Positions 34,940 through 44,575 of a stretch of DNA of 64,000 nucleotides are shown in pieces. Origin of the DNA: an uncultured Prevotella sp. (GTDB lineage: Bacteria > Bacteroidota > Bacteroidia > Bacteroidales > Bacteroidaceae); NCBI GenBank assembly GCA_905234265.1, contig CAJOHJ010000007.1, positions 124,001-188,000 of the forward strand, given 5' to 3'. Numbering within the stretch: the first letter of the stretch is position 1; each line of letters starts with the position of its first letter. The notes beneath the pieces are model-generated. The model searched no databases. It was not told the origin of the DNA and worked only from the letters and a program-made list of their open reading frames with translations. A program made the translations under genes and the position numbers.

Positions 34940-35857
34940 CTAAATGCCAAGACCGCCCTGGAATGACGAGTCGACGGCTTTCGACTGCTGAATGCGAGAG
35001 TAGGGAGCAACGTCATTCGTCACCCAGATGTTGCCGCCGATGACAGAGTGGTGTCCAATGGTGATGCGTCCAAGGATAGAGGCATTGGAGTATACGGTAA
35101 CGTGGTCTTCAATGATCGGGTGGCGCGGCACATTAAGCATGTTTCCGTTCTCGTCGTATTTGAAGCTCTTAGCACCAAGCGTAACACCCTGATAGAGTGT
35201 GACGTGGTCGCCGATTATGCACGTCTCGCCGATAACCACGCCCGTGCCATGGTCGATGGCAAAGTATTCGCCGATTTGTGCGCCCGGATGAATGTCAATG
35301 CCAGTTTTGGAATGTGCCTGTTCGGTGATGATGCGCGGAAGCACCGGCACGTTCAGCTGGTGCAGCTTGTGGGCTATGCGATAGTGTATCATGGTGTCCA
35401 CAACCGGATAGCAGAAAATCACCTCGCCGTAGTTGGGGGCAGCAGGGTCGTTGTTGAACATGGCCTCTACGTCAGTGTAGAGGATGCGCTTTATTTCAGG
35501 CAGTTCTTCAACGAAGTTCATGGCTATGCGCTCGGCTTCCGCATAAACCTGCTGTCTTGTGCTGATGGTCTCACAGTCCTCGCAGAACTGCAGGCCATGG
35601 GCAATCTGCTTAATCAGCAGGCGCACCAGTTCGCCCATGTGAACGCCTATGTTATATGAGCGGATAGTCTCGTCGGGTTGCCGTTTGTTGAAGTAGTCTG
35701 GAAAGATGATGCTCTTTGCCAGTTCTACTATTTCAGCCACCTTTGTGATAGATGGCAGGGGAGCTTCAGTCTGAGGCATCATGTTCACCTCCTGTGTAGA
35801 TAGCTTTGACAATTTCGAGACTGTCCTCAGCAGAATGTCATTGTTGTTCTTGTCCAT
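34940..35857 (-). CDS. cysE: Serine O-acetyltransferase
   Basis: Makes O-acetylserine for cysteine synthesis. 305 residues: an N-terminal helical region, then MIHYRIAHKLHQLNVPVLPR and a left-handed beta-helix of hexapeptide repeats with the active-site block THAEQ-equivalent ITEQAHSKTGIDIHPGAQIG and the IDHGTGVVIGET segment. It is longer at the N-terminus than E. coli CysE (273 residues), like the plant/EpsC-type forms of Bacteroidetes. It is the last gene of the long minus-strand run from lpxD or lpxA. Confidence 0.93.
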   Translation of the reverse strand: MDKNNNDILLRTVSKLSKLSTQEVNMMPQTEAPLPSITKVAEIVELAKSIIFPDYFNKRQPDETIRSYNIGVHMGELVRLLIKQIAHGLQFCEDCETISTRQQVYAEAERIAMNFVEELPEIKRILYTDVEAMFNNDPAAPNYGEVIFCYPVVDTMIHYRIAHKLHQLNVPVLPRIITEQAHSKTGIDIHPGAQIGEYFAIDHGTGVVIGETCIIGDHVTLYQGVTLGAKSFKYDENGNMLNVPRHPIIEDHVTVYSNASILGRITIGHHSVIGGNIWVTNDVAPYSRIQQSKAVDSSFQGGLGI

Positions 35858-35894
35858 AGTGAAATGTTTGTGTTTTGTGTTGTATTGTTTGGTA

Positions 35895-37646
35895 TTACGA
35901 TTGTTTGCGCTTTAGCTTGCTGAGCAGCTGTCTTGGCTCCTTGGCATGCGGATACAGCTCGATGGCTTTCTCATAGTTGCGGATGGCTGCATCAATGATG
36001 TGTTCCTGCTCACATTCCTTGCCAAGCAGAGTATATTCAGCGGCAAGACGCTTAAGCATCTGTTCCTGCTTCTTGATGTCAGCTTGCAGGTCGTTGATGG
36101 TAGCCTGCTGCCGGCTGATGATGTTCAGCTTCTGCCGTATGAATCTCTTGGCAGACGGCTTCTCAATGTCATAGCGGGCATGTATGGCGACAAAGAAGTG
36201 CTTGAGGAATTCGTCAAAGTCCTGGCTGTCAAAGGCAGTGACGGCATCATGGTAGGCTTTGTCGGCCTTGCTCTCTTCAATGGCTTTCTTCATCAAGGCA
36301 CCATTGTTGTACTGACGGGCAAAGCTAAGCACTTCTGGACGCACAAAGATGTCGGACATCTTGATGGGTTCGTTAAGCGTAATGCCGCCAAGCGACGTGC
36401 AGCGGCTGAGAGCCACATAGGTCTGTCCGCCGGCAAAGGCGCCGCCCCCGGAGAAGTCAATCTTCACGTTGCGGAATGTAAGTCCCTGGCTTTTGTGTAC
36501 GGTGATGGCCCATGCCAGCCGCAGCGGAAACTGCCTGAACGTGCCAAGGAGTTCTTCTTCAATTCTCTGCTCCTGCTCGTTGAACGTGTAACGCATGTTC
36601 TCCCATACTTCACGTTCTACGTCATATTCATTGTTGTCCTCGTCGGCGACGCAGATGATGCCCTCATGCTCGTCGATGCCTGTCACTATTCCGATAGTGC
36701 CGTTGACCCATCGCTTCTCCTTGTCGTTTTTCACAAAAATCACCTGTGCCCCCAGCTTAATCTCAAGTTCCATTGTCGTAGGCAGCGAAGTGAGTGGGAA
36801 GTCACCGCTGATAGTCCCTTTGAAGACAGACATCCGTCCGTCAAGGGATTCCAGCTTCTGGTTGTTTATCCAGTCGACGGTATCGCGGCGTGTGGCCAGT
36901 GTGATAACGTATTTGGCATCTGGCGCAGTGTCCTCAGTATTTGCATCCACACGGTCGTTGATGGCCTGCAGGTCGGCGGCATCGACTTTGTTCTGTCGTA
37001 TGCGGTCCAAAAGGTTGATAAAGTCTGGGTCCCGTTGGCGATAGACCTTCTGCAGCTCTACACTAACGAGTTGCATTTCGTCCCAGACCTTTGCAGAAAA
37101 GAAATATGACGAAGAATAGAAAGGCTGCATGAGCCGCCACTCGTCAGTCTTCACAACCGGCTCCAGCTGGAAGATGTCGCCTACGAGCAACAGCTGCTTG
37201 CCGCCAAAAGGCTCACGCATGTTCCGGCAGTAGACACGCAGAATGCGGTCTATGAAGTCGATGATGTCGGCACGCACCATGCTGATCTCGTCGATGATGA
37301 TGAGTTCCAGTTCGCGGAGCAGCTTTATCAGCTCGTTGCTGTACTTCAGTGTTTTCCGCATATTGCGGATGTTGTATCTTGCGTCGTTTGGCAGCAGGGG
37401 ATGGAACGGCAACTTGAAAAACGAGTGAAGAGTCTGTCCTCCGGCATTGATGGCTGCAATGCCAGTGGGTGCAAGAATGACATACTTCTTTTTGGTGTTG
37501 TTGGCAACGTAGCGCAAGAACGTAGACTTGCCTGTGCCGGCCTTTCCGGTCAGGAAGAGCGAACGGTGAGTGAACTGGATAATCTGCAGTGCCTGCTGCC
37601 ACTCACGGTTTCCAGTGTCTATCTGTTCAGGGTCGCGTTGCGTCAT
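35895..37646 (-). CDS. Pif1/RecD-like AAA helicase
   Basis: 583 residues. Superfamily 1B helicase motifs: Walker A FLTGKAGTGKSTFLRYV, APTGIAAINAGGQTLHSFF (motif Ia), Walker B ELIIIDEISMVRADI, LLLVGDIFQLEPVV (motif III) and the C-terminal VTYVALSRC-like block (GGQTYVALSRCTSLGGI, motif VI) after AITVHKSQGLTF. A C-terminal extension with a TPR-like helix pair (DAAIRNYEKAIELYPHAKEP) is characteristic of the Bacteroidetes version. Probably a 5'-3' DNA helicase in genome maintenance. It starts 7 bp after the PBP1A stop. Confidence 0.92.
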   Translation of the reverse strand: MTQRDPEQIDTGNREWQQALQIIQFTHRSLFLTGKAGTGKSTFLRYVANNTKKKYVILAPTGIAAINAGGQTLHSFFKLPFHPLLPNDARYNIRNMRKTLKYSNELIKLLRELELIIIDEISMVRADIIDFIDRILRVYCRNMREPFGGKQLLLVGDIFQLEPVVKTDEWRLMQPFYSSSYFFSAKVWDEMQLVSVELQKVYRQRDPDFINLLDRIRQNKVDAADLQAINDRVDANTEDTAPDAKYVITLATRRDTVDWINNQKLESLDGRMSVFKGTISGDFPLTSLPTTMELEIKLGAQVIFVKNDKEKRWVNGTIGIVTGIDEHEGIICVADEDNNEYDVEREVWENMRYTFNEQEQRIEEELLGTFRQFPLRLAWAITVHKSQGLTFRNVKIDFSGGGAFAGGQTYVALSRCTSLGGITLNEPIKMSDIFVRPEVLSFARQYNNGALMKKAIEESKADKAYHDAVTAFDSQDFDEFLKHFFVAIHARYDIEKPSAKRFIRQKLNIISRQQATINDLQADIKKQEQMLKRLAAEYTLLGKECEQEHIIDAAIRNYEKAIELYPHAKEPRQLLSKLKRKQS

Positions 37647-37653
37647 TGGTCTT

Positions 37654-40113
37654 CTAATTGTTGCCGTGTTCTTCTGAAGGTTTCAAGGCATTTGCCTGTG
37701 AAGGGCCAGTCTGTTCTTCCTGTCCGTCATGTCCTGTTGCCGGACTGCTGGCGTTACCATTGTCGACGGTCTCTATTCTTTCTACGCTGCCTATGCTGTC
37801 GGTAGAAAGAGAGTCGGAATCAGAGACGGCACGGAAATACCCGCCGCAGCCATAGACGCTGGCAGGAATGTCGTCGGGCTTCTGGAATTTTGCATGGTAT
37901 TGCTTGAAGGCCTTGTCGTCGAGGACACTCTGCAGGAAATATCCGCAGACAGGCAGAGCCGTGCGGTTGCCTTGTCCAAGTTCTCCTGTGCGGAAGTGGA
38001 TGCTGCGGTATTCGCCGCCAACCCATGCACCGCACACCAGCCGTGGGGTAGTGCCAATGAACCATGCGTCGCTATGGTTGTTGGAAGTGCCTGTCTTTCC
38101 GCCGAAGTCTGTGTCGGCAGCATGGCGCCCGACAAAGCCCATCAGTCGCGACGAAGTTCCGCTCATGCCACCGGTGAGCAACTGCTGGACAAGGAATGAG
38201 CTGCGCTGCGACAACACTTGCTGGTCAGTAGACGGAGCCTTGTAGATGATGTTTCCGTCGCGGTCCTCAATATGGGTGACAAGCACAGGCTTGTGTGCCT
38301 TGCCGTCGTTCACAGGCGTGCAATAGGCATTGACAAGTTCCAGCAGGTTTACATCGCTGCTGCCCAATGCAAGGGCGGGAGTCGGTGTCAGCGGACTTTC
38401 AATGCCCATGTCGTGGGCAGTCTTGGCAATGCGCTCAATGCCGCATTCCTGTCCGAGACGGACGGCAACAGAGTTGATGCTCATGGCGAATGCCTGCTTC
38501 AGCGTGATCAAAGCACCAGAGAAGCGGCCGTCAGCATTAGTGGGAGCCCACGTAACCTCCTTGCCGTGGTCCATAACCTTCATCGAGAAGTATTCATCGC
38601 GCCGCGTGTCACAGGGAGTCATTCCCTGATTGATGGCTTCCGCATAGACAAACAGCTTGAAGGTAGAGCCGGGCTGGCGCATGGCCGTAACCTTGTCGTA
38701 TTTCCATGTGTCGAAATCAATATCTCCGACCCATGCCTTGACATGTCCGCTCTGTGGCTCGATGGCAACAAAGCCGCAGTGCATGAAATGCTCCATGTAG
38801 CGGATGCTGTCCAGCGTTGACATTTCTTTCTCAATGGTTCCGTTCTCATAGTCAAACAGCTTGACGGTGTGAGGAAGGTTAAGATAATAGTCAATGGAGT
38901 CCTGATTGCCGTTGAACTTCTGGCTGAGGACTTTATAGTAGTGTGTCTTCTTGGCAAGGTCTTCTATGAAATGCGGAATTTCACGGTGACGCTCGTCTTG
39001 CCAGGGTGGGGTGGTTCCCCAGTGTGCGTTGAAGGTCTTCTGCACTTGGCGCATCTGTCTGGTTACAGCCTCTTCGGCATAGTGCTGCATGCGCGTGTCA
39101 AGAGTGGTGTATATCTTCAGACCTTCGGTGTAAAGCGCATTGCGGTTGTCAAAGAATTCCTGACACCAGTCTTTCAATTCATTGGCAACGGCTTCGCGGA
39201 AATAGTTGGCATAGCCGTCGTAGGCACTTTCCACGCTATAGTCCAGCAGGATGTCCTTAGTGCGAAGTGTGTCAAGGGCTTCGGCAGTAAGATGACCGTG
39301 GGCAAGCATGTTCGCCAGCACTACGTTGCGGCGGTTCTTGGCATTCTTGGGATTGATGCGTGGGTTGTAGTAGGTGGTGGCTTTCAGCAGTCCTACGAGT
39401 ACGGCAGCCTGCTCGGCAGTCAGGTCGCTGGGTTTTATGCCGAAATACGTCTTTGCAGCAGTCTTTATGCCAAAGGCATTAGAGCCGAAGTCGACGGTGT
39501 TGGCATACATGGTCAGGATTTCCTCTTTAGAGAAATACCATTCCAGCTTGTAGGCCGTTATCCATTCCTTGCTCTTCATGACCAGGATTTTCAGACCGGG
39601 TATGTTTCCCAGCAGTCCTGTGGAATACTGAGTGCGTACGCGGAAAAGGTTTTTGGCCAGCTGCTGGGTGATTGTCGATGCTCCGCGTGCGTCGCGGTGC
39701 ATGAAATAGTCTTTCAGTGCAGCGCCGAATGCCTGGTAGTCGATGCCGTGGTGATGATAGAAGCGCTCGTCTTCAGTGTCTATCAGCGCATTCCAGAATT
39801 CCTGGCTTACCTCGTCGTAAGTAACTGGCGTACGGTTCTCGCTGAAGAACTTGCCTATCTTCTTGCCGTCGGCACTGAAAATCTCAGAAGCCTCTGCAGG
39901 ATGGGTGTTCTTGACGTCGCTGATGCTTGGCGACTTGCCAAAGAGCCACAGGAAGTTGCAGTCTACCATTATCAGGTAGAGGACGAACAGCAGAATGGCT
40001 GTTGCTGCTGACGACAGCACTTTGACATACCATGGGCGGCCAACAAAGAGCTTCTTGTATAGCTGCCACCCGTTGCTTATTGCTGTTTTGGCTTTGCTTA
40101 TGTACGGATGCAT
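37654..40113 (-). CDS. Class A penicillin-binding protein (PBP1A type)
   Basis: Bifunctional peptidoglycan synthase, 819 residues. One transmembrane helix (SAATAILLFVLYLIMVDCNF) precedes a GT51 glycosyltransferase domain with EDERFYHHHGID and GASTITQQLAKNLFR, and a transpeptidase domain with the SxxK motif in QPGSTFKLFVY, SxN in AMSINSVAVRLG and KTGT in GGKTGTSNNHSDAW. The C-terminus is a Ser/Asp-rich disordered tail. Its first 16 bp overlap the 3' end of miaA. Confidence 0.95.
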   Translation of the reverse strand: MHPYISKAKTAISNGWQLYKKLFVGRPWYVKVLSSAATAILLFVLYLIMVDCNFLWLFGKSPSISDVKNTHPAEASEIFSADGKKIGKFFSENRTPVTYDEVSQEFWNALIDTEDERFYHHHGIDYQAFGAALKDYFMHRDARGASTITQQLAKNLFRVRTQYSTGLLGNIPGLKILVMKSKEWITAYKLEWYFSKEEILTMYANTVDFGSNAFGIKTAAKTYFGIKPSDLTAEQAAVLVGLLKATTYYNPRINPKNAKNRRNVVLANMLAHGHLTAEALDTLRTKDILLDYSVESAYDGYANYFREAVANELKDWCQEFFDNRNALYTEGLKIYTTLDTRMQHYAEEAVTRQMRQVQKTFNAHWGTTPPWQDERHREIPHFIEDLAKKTHYYKVLSQKFNGNQDSIDYYLNLPHTVKLFDYENGTIEKEMSTLDSIRYMEHFMHCGFVAIEPQSGHVKAWVGDIDFDTWKYDKVTAMRQPGSTFKLFVYAEAINQGMTPCDTRRDEYFSMKVMDHGKEVTWAPTNADGRFSGALITLKQAFAMSINSVAVRLGQECGIERIAKTAHDMGIESPLTPTPALALGSSDVNLLELVNAYCTPVNDGKAHKPVLVTHIEDRDGNIIYKAPSTDQQVLSQRSSFLVQQLLTGGMSGTSSRLMGFVGRHAADTDFGGKTGTSNNHSDAWFIGTTPRLVCGAWVGGEYRSIHFRTGELGQGNRTALPVCGYFLQSVLDDKAFKQYHAKFQKPDDIPASVYGCGGYFRAVSDSDSLSTDSIGSVERIETVDNGNASSPATGHDGQEEQTGPSQANALKPSEEHGNN

Positions 40114-41000
40114 AGTGAAATATATTTCAAAATCTTGTCTTCTTCATCTGGTGCAAACCACTTGATGCTCTGGTCGCGCTGAAACCATGTCAGCTGCTTG
40201 CGTGCATAGCGGCGGGTGTTTCCCTTGATGCGCTCTACGGCTTCTTCAAGCGGCCACTGGCCGTCAAAGTAGGCAAACAGTTCCTTATAGCCAACGGTGT
40301 TCAGGGCATTCAGCGAACGATATTGGTAGAGACTTTCCGCTTCTGCCAGCATTCCCTGGCGCAGCATCTGGTCTACACGGTCGTTGATGCGGTTGTAGAG
40401 TTCGTCGCGTTGCCGGTTGATGCCAATCTTTATGATTTCGAAAGGCCGTGGTTTCTTCTCGTTAAGCCGGAAGGATGTGTAGGTCTTTCCCGTCTGGTAG
40501 CAGATTTCAAGGGCATGGATGACCCTGCGGTAGTTGTTGCGGTCGACAATAGCGTAATGCTCAGGGTCCAGGCGTTTCAGGTCGTCGAGCAGCGATGGCA
40601 GCCCTTCGTCATGATAGCGCTGCTTCATCTGCTGGCGGATGTCGTCGCGGATGGTGGGAATGTCGTCAATGCCATTGCAGACGGCATCAATGTACATCAT
40701 GGAACCGCCGGAAAGCAGATGAATGTCGGACTGGGCGTCTAACTGCCTGCACAACGCCAACACCTCCTGCTCATACATGGAAGCATTGTAGTAGTCATGA
40801 ATGCTCTTTGTACCCACAAAGTAGTGGTGAGCCTGACGTAGCTGCTCCGCAGTAGGTGCTGCAGTGCCAATGGGCAGCTCGCGGTAAATCTGCCGTGAGT
40901 CGGCATTGATTACCTGAATGCCATAATGATGCGCCAAGCGTATTGTTAAATCCGTTTTGCCAACAGCAGTAGGGCCTATTATGACAATCAGCTTAGCCAC
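40098..41000 (-). CDS. miaA: tRNA dimethylallyltransferase
   Basis: Adds the isopentenyl group to A37 of tRNAs reading UNN codons. The P-loop is LIVIIGPTAVGKTDLTIRL; NADSRQIYRELPIGTAAP and the ARKQLTWFQRD motif near the C-terminus identify MiaA. The GTG at 41000 (VAKLIVIIGP) gives about 300 residues, the family's normal N-terminus; a longer frame reaches a GTG at 41048 but would overlap lpxA and add 16 unrelated residues. In Bacteroidetes miaA commonly lies directly behind lpxA, as here. Confidence 0.92.
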   Translation of the reverse strand: MAKLIVIIGPTAVGKTDLTIRLAHHYGIQVINADSRQIYRELPIGTAAPTAEQLRQAHHYFVGTKSIHDYYNASMYEQEVLALCRQLDAQSDIHLLSGGSMMYIDAVCNGIDDIPTIRDDIRQQMKQRYHDEGLPSLLDDLKRLDPEHYAIVDRNNYRRVIHALEICYQTGKTYTSFRLNEKKPRPFEIIKIGINRQRDELYNRINDRVDQMLRQGMLAEAESLYQYRSLNALNTVGYKELFAYFDGQWPLEEAVERIKGNTRRYARKQLTWFQRDQSIKWFAPDEEDKILKYISLCIRT

Positions 41001-41034
41001 ACCTTGTCTGCGGAAAAGGAAAGAAATGTTACCC

Positions 41035-41805
41035 TTATCGGATAACACCTCTTTTTGATGACTCTATGAAAGAACAGATGTACTCAACTTCTTTCGAAGC
41101 AGGATACTTGGCACGGGCTTCTGCTATGCCGTCTTTCAGCACTCCCTGGGCGTAGATGATGCGGTAGGCATCGTGGATGGCCTCTATGGTTTCGTTGCTG
41201 AAGCCTCTGCGGCGCAGGCCGATGAGATTGACACCGGCGTAGCGGACAGGCTCCTTGCCGGCAATGACATAGGGAGGAATGTCCTGGCTGGTGCGCGAAC
41301 CGCCCTGGAACATTATGTAGCTGCCGATGCGGCAGAACTGGTGGAAGAGGCAGGTGGCAGAAATGATGGCATAGTCCTCGACGACTACCTCGCCGGCAAA
41401 CTTTGTGGAATTGCCGATGATGCATCCGTTGCCGATTTCGCAGTCGTGGGCAACATGCATGTTCTCCATGAGCAGATTGCCATTGCCGACGACGGTCTTT
41501 CCCTTGGAAGCCGTTCCGCGGCTGATAGTTACATTCTCACGGATGGAGTTGTTGTCGCCGATTTCGCAGGTTGTCTCTTCGCCTTTGAACTTGAGGTCCT
41601 GAGGCTTTGTGCTGATGCTGCTGCCGGGGAAGAATTCGTTGCCGTTGCCGATGCGTGCACCGAAATGCACGGTGACGTTATTCAGAAAAGTATTGTTGTC
41701 GCCAATAACTACATTCTTGTCTATCACGCAGAAGGGACCGATGACGTTGCCGTCGCCGAGCTTTGCCTCGGGGGCTACCACTGCCAGAGGGTGTATTTGG
41801 TTCAT
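41035..41805 (-). CDS. lpxA: UDP-N-acetylglucosamine acyltransferase
   Basis: First committed acylation of lipid A synthesis. 256 residues with the hexapeptide-repeat beta-helix from the start (IHPLAVVAPEAKLGDGNVIG), the FPGSSISTKPQDLKFKGEET segment and the catalytic His in NMHVAHDCEIGNGC. It is separated from lpxC-fabZ by 234 bp holding its own promoter and a 21-bp repeat array, although the lpxD, lpxC-fabZ, lpxA order is conserved. Confidence 0.96.
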   Translation of the reverse strand: MNQIHPLAVVAPEAKLGDGNVIGPFCVIDKNVVIGDNNTFLNNVTVHFGARIGNGNEFFPGSSISTKPQDLKFKGEETTCEIGDNNSIRENVTISRGTASKGKTVVGNGNLLMENMHVAHDCEIGNGCIIGNSTKFAGEVVVEDYAIISATCLFHQFCRIGSYIMFQGGSRTSQDIPPYVIAGKEPVRYAGVNLIGLRRRGFSNETIEAIHDAYRIIYAQGVLKDGIAEARAKYPASKEVEYICSFIESSKRGVIR

Positions 41806-41836
41806 AATTTCCTTTTAGTTTTATGTATAGTTTGCG

Positions 41837-41844
41837 CAAAGTTA
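41837..41844 (-). promoter_or_regulatory. lpxA promoter, -7 element
   Basis: Reads TAACTTTG on the minus strand, matching TAnnTTTG, 31 bp upstream of lpxA. Array C starts 73 bp further upstream. Confidence 0.6.
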
Positions 41845-41917
41845 CTCAATTAGTGCGGAAATATGAGTAACTGCTACTTTTCTTTTTGTTTTTTTAATAT
41901 ATCACTGAACGGATTTT

Positions 41918-42022
41918 TTATCTCTATGAGATAATTTCGTAACATGCAGAGATAAAAAAATATCTCCGTAAGATAATTTTTTTTCTTACGGAGATAATTT
42001 CGTAACTCGCAGAGATAATTTT
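41918..42022. repeat. 21-bp-period array C: five units, 105 bp
   Basis: Units start at 41918, 41939, 41960, 41981 and 42002; all five have AGATAA at positions 12-17. Unit 1 opens with TTATCT (spacer CTATG); unit 3 with ATATCT; units 2 and 5 with GTAAC; unit 4 with TTTTCT. A further degenerate unit may run into the stop codon of lpxC-fabZ at 42040. The array lies upstream of lpxA inside the lipid A gene group. Confidence 0.9.
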
Positions 42023-42039
42023 TTATTGCATGCGATTGG

Positions 42040-43422
42040 TTATTTGTTCTTTACTATCTGGGCCGTGAAGGAAGCCTCGGCAACGACATGGTCGCCCACG
42101 AAGATGTAGCCTTTCATGCTGGAGATGCCATGACGCACAGGGGCCAGCAGGTCTACCTTGAAAATCAGCGTGTCGCCAGGAACTACTTTCTGGCGGAACT
42201 TAACGTCGTCGATGCGCATGAAGTATGTCGACCAGCGTTCAGGCTCCTCAAGAGTGTTCAGCACGAGCAGTCCGCCGCACTGTGCCATGGCTTCTATCTG
42301 CAGGACTCCCGGCATTACGGGCTCTTCAGGGAAGTGGCCCTGGAAGAATGGCTCGTTGGCGGTGATGTTCTTTATGCCTACGATGCTGTTGGCGCCAAGG
42401 GAAATGACCTTGTCTACCAGCTGCATAGGATAGCGGTGGGGAAGCAGTTGGCGGATGCGGTTGACGTCCATCACTGGCTCTTCGTTCGGGTCGTAGATGG
42501 GAGCCTGGACTTCATGCTTGCGAATTTCCTTGCGCATCTGACGGGCGAACTTGTTGTTGATGGTGTGGCCAGGACGTGTGGCGATGATGCGGCCTTTGAT
42601 AGGCTTGCCTATAAGTGCCATGTCGCCGATGACGTCGAGAAGCTTGTGGCGGGTGCATTCGTTCTCCCAGACAAGGGGCTTATGCTGGATGTAGCCCAGT
42701 TCGTTGGCGTCGCGATGCTCTACGCCTAACATGTCGGCAAGTGCATCAAGGCGCTCCTGGGTGGTCTGACGTTCGTAGATGACTATTGCATTGTCCAGGT
42801 CGCCGCCTTTGATGAGGTTTGCCTGCAACAGAGGCTCTATGTCCCTGACGAAGACGAAGGTGCGCGCAGCAGCGATTTCGCTGACGTATTTGTCGACTTT
42901 GTCAAGGGTGGCAAACTGGGAATTGATAATCTTTGAGTCGAAAGAACACATGGCCGTGAGCGAGAATTCCTCGTCGGGCAATATCGTGATGCTGGAGCCG
43001 GTCTTTTCGTCCTTGACCTCGATTTTCTTGCGGATTACATACCAGTCCTTGGGGGCGTTCTGCTCCTCAATGCCGATTTCCTTTATCTTTTCGACATACT
43101 GTATGGCAGAGCCGTCAAGAATGGGGAATTCCGGACCGTTGACCTGCATTAGGCAGTTGTCGATGCCCAAGGCATACAGGGCAGACATGCCGTGCTCAAT
43201 GGTTGACACGCGGGCATCTCCCTTGCCAAGCACCGTTCCGCGCTGTGTGTCAACGACGTTTTCTGCTATGGCCTCGATAATCGGCTCGCCCTCAAGGTCG
43301 ATGCGCTGTATCTTATAGCCGAAATTCTCTGGAGCCGGATTGAACGTTACTGTAAGGTTTAAGCCGGTATGCAGTCCTTTTCCGAAGAGCGAGAAACTGC
43401 CCTTAAGTGTTTTTTGCTTCAT
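42040..43422 (-). CDS. lpxC-fabZ: Bifunctional UDP-3-O-acyl-GlcNAc deacetylase / 3-hydroxyacyl-ACP dehydratase
   Basis: 460 residues combining two enzymes, a fusion typical of Bacteroidetes. The N-terminal 300 residues are the zinc deacetylase LpxC (KGSFSLFGKGLHTGLNLTVT, STIEHGMSALYALGIDN with a zinc-binding His, HKLLDVIGDMALIGKPIKGR). The C-terminal 150 are FabZ (DVNRIRQLLPHRYPMQLVDK, FFQGHFPEEPVMPGVLQIEAM with the catalytic His and Glu). It couples lipid A and fatty-acid synthesis. Confidence 0.97.
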   Translation of the reverse strand: MKQKTLKGSFSLFGKGLHTGLNLTVTFNPAPENFGYKIQRIDLEGEPIIEAIAENVVDTQRGTVLGKGDARVSTIEHGMSALYALGIDNCLMQVNGPEFPILDGSAIQYVEKIKEIGIEEQNAPKDWYVIRKKIEVKDEKTGSSITILPDEEFSLTAMCSFDSKIINSQFATLDKVDKYVSEIAAARTFVFVRDIEPLLQANLIKGGDLDNAIVIYERQTTQERLDALADMLGVEHRDANELGYIQHKPLVWENECTRHKLLDVIGDMALIGKPIKGRIIATRPGHTINNKFARQMRKEIRKHEVQAPIYDPNEEPVMDVNRIRQLLPHRYPMQLVDKVISLGANSIVGIKNITANEPFFQGHFPEEPVMPGVLQIEAMAQCGGLLVLNTLEEPERWSTYFMRIDDVKFRQKVVPGDTLIFKVDLLAPVRHGISSMKGYIFVGDHVVAEASFTAQIVKNK

Positions 43423-43455
43423 TGCTGGAAAATGATTTGACGGAGTTAATCACTG

Positions 43456-44454
43456 TTAGTTCATGAGAGAGTCCTTCTCCTTCTTGAGAGCATCAATCTC
43501 ACGGCGCAAGGCACCTAATTCGCGATACATCTCAGGAAGTTTCTTGACGATGGCCTGGGCCTTGAAGAAGACTTTGGGGTCAATGGCCGGCGCACCGATG
43601 AGTTGCTCGCCATTGCCTTTGGTGTTGCTGATGACACCGCTCTGGGCACCGATAAACGTACGGTCGGCAATCTTTATGTGGCCGGAGAAACCAGCCTGGC
43701 CGCCGACCATGCACCATGCTCCTATCTTGGTAGAGCCTGCCATGCCAACTTGGGCTGACATGACGGTGTTCTCGCCAATCTCGCAGTTATGGGCAACCTG
43801 GATGAGATTGTCTAACTTGACGCCTTTATGCAAGACCGTCTGTCCCATCGTGGAACGGTCGACACAGGTGTTTGCACCTATCTCTACATTGTCTTCAATG
43901 ATTACGACGCCAAGCTGTGGTATCTTGTCGTAGCCATCTTGGTTGGGGGCAAAGCCAAAACCGTCGGCACCTATGACGCTGCCGGCATGGATGGTTACAT
44001 TCTTGCCGATCTGGCAACCGTCGTAAATGGTGACATGGGGGTAAATCATTGAACCGTCGCCGATGGTTACGTTGTCGCCGATGCTGGCAAACGGGCCGAT
44101 GTAGACGTCTTTGCCTATCTTGGCTGTCTCCGATATGAATGCCAACGGGTGTATACCGACTTTCTTTGGCAAAGTCTGTGCATACATCTGCAAAAGCTTG
44201 GCAACACATTCGTAAGCATTGGCAACACGTATCAAAGTAGCCTCGACGGGCCGTTCCAGCTGTACGTCTTCATTGATAAGGACTACGCTGGCTTTCGTGT
44301 CGTAAATGTAGGGTGTGTATTTGGGGTTAGAAAGAAATGTTATAGCCCCTTCTTTGCCTTCTTCAATTTTTGAAAAAGTGTTGATAACGGCATTCTCGTT
44401 ACCTTCTACGCGACCGCCGATCATGTCGGCAATCTGTTTGGCAGTGAATTCCAT
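43456..44454 (-). CDS. lpxD: UDP-3-O-acylglucosamine N-acyltransferase
   Basis: Third step of lipid A synthesis. 332 residues: an N-terminal uridine-binding domain ([20 protein letters not shown]), a hexapeptide beta-helix ([20 protein letters not shown] onwards), the catalytic region with [20 protein letters not shown], and a C-terminal coiled helix ([20 protein letters not shown]). First gene of the lipid A group, with a promoter at 44486. Confidence 0.96.
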   Translation of the reverse strand: MEFTAKQIADMIGGRVEGNENAVINTFSKIEEGKEGAITFLSNPKYTPYIYDTKASVVLINEDVQLERPVEATLIRVANAYECVAKLLQMYAQTLPKKVGIHPLAFISETAKIGKDVYIGPFASIGDNVTIGDGSMIYPHVTIYDGCQIGKNVTIHAGSVIGADGFGFAPNQDGYDKIPQLGVVIIEDNVEIGANTCVDRSTMGQTVLHKGVKLDNLIQVAHNCEIGENTVMSAQVGMAGSTKIGAWCMVGGQAGFSGHIKIADRTFIGAQSGVISNTKGNGEQLIGAPAIDPKVFFKAQAIVKKLPEMYRELGALRREIDALKKEKDSLMN

Positions 44455-44485
44455 AAAAATCTTTTGTTAGGAATAATTAACTTTG

Positions 44486-44493
44486 CAAAGATA
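44486..44493 (-). promoter_or_regulatory. lpxD promoter, -7 element
   Basis: Reads TATCTTTG on the minus strand, matching TAnnTTTG, 32 bp upstream of lpxD. The rest of the gap to hisB is AT-rich with no further feature. Confidence 0.6.
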
Positions 44494-44575
44494 GTAATTT
44501 ATTATGATTATATGGAATGTTTTTCGTGTTTTTTTGAAAAAGGAAGGAAAAAAAGAACAATATTCTGCTAAAATG

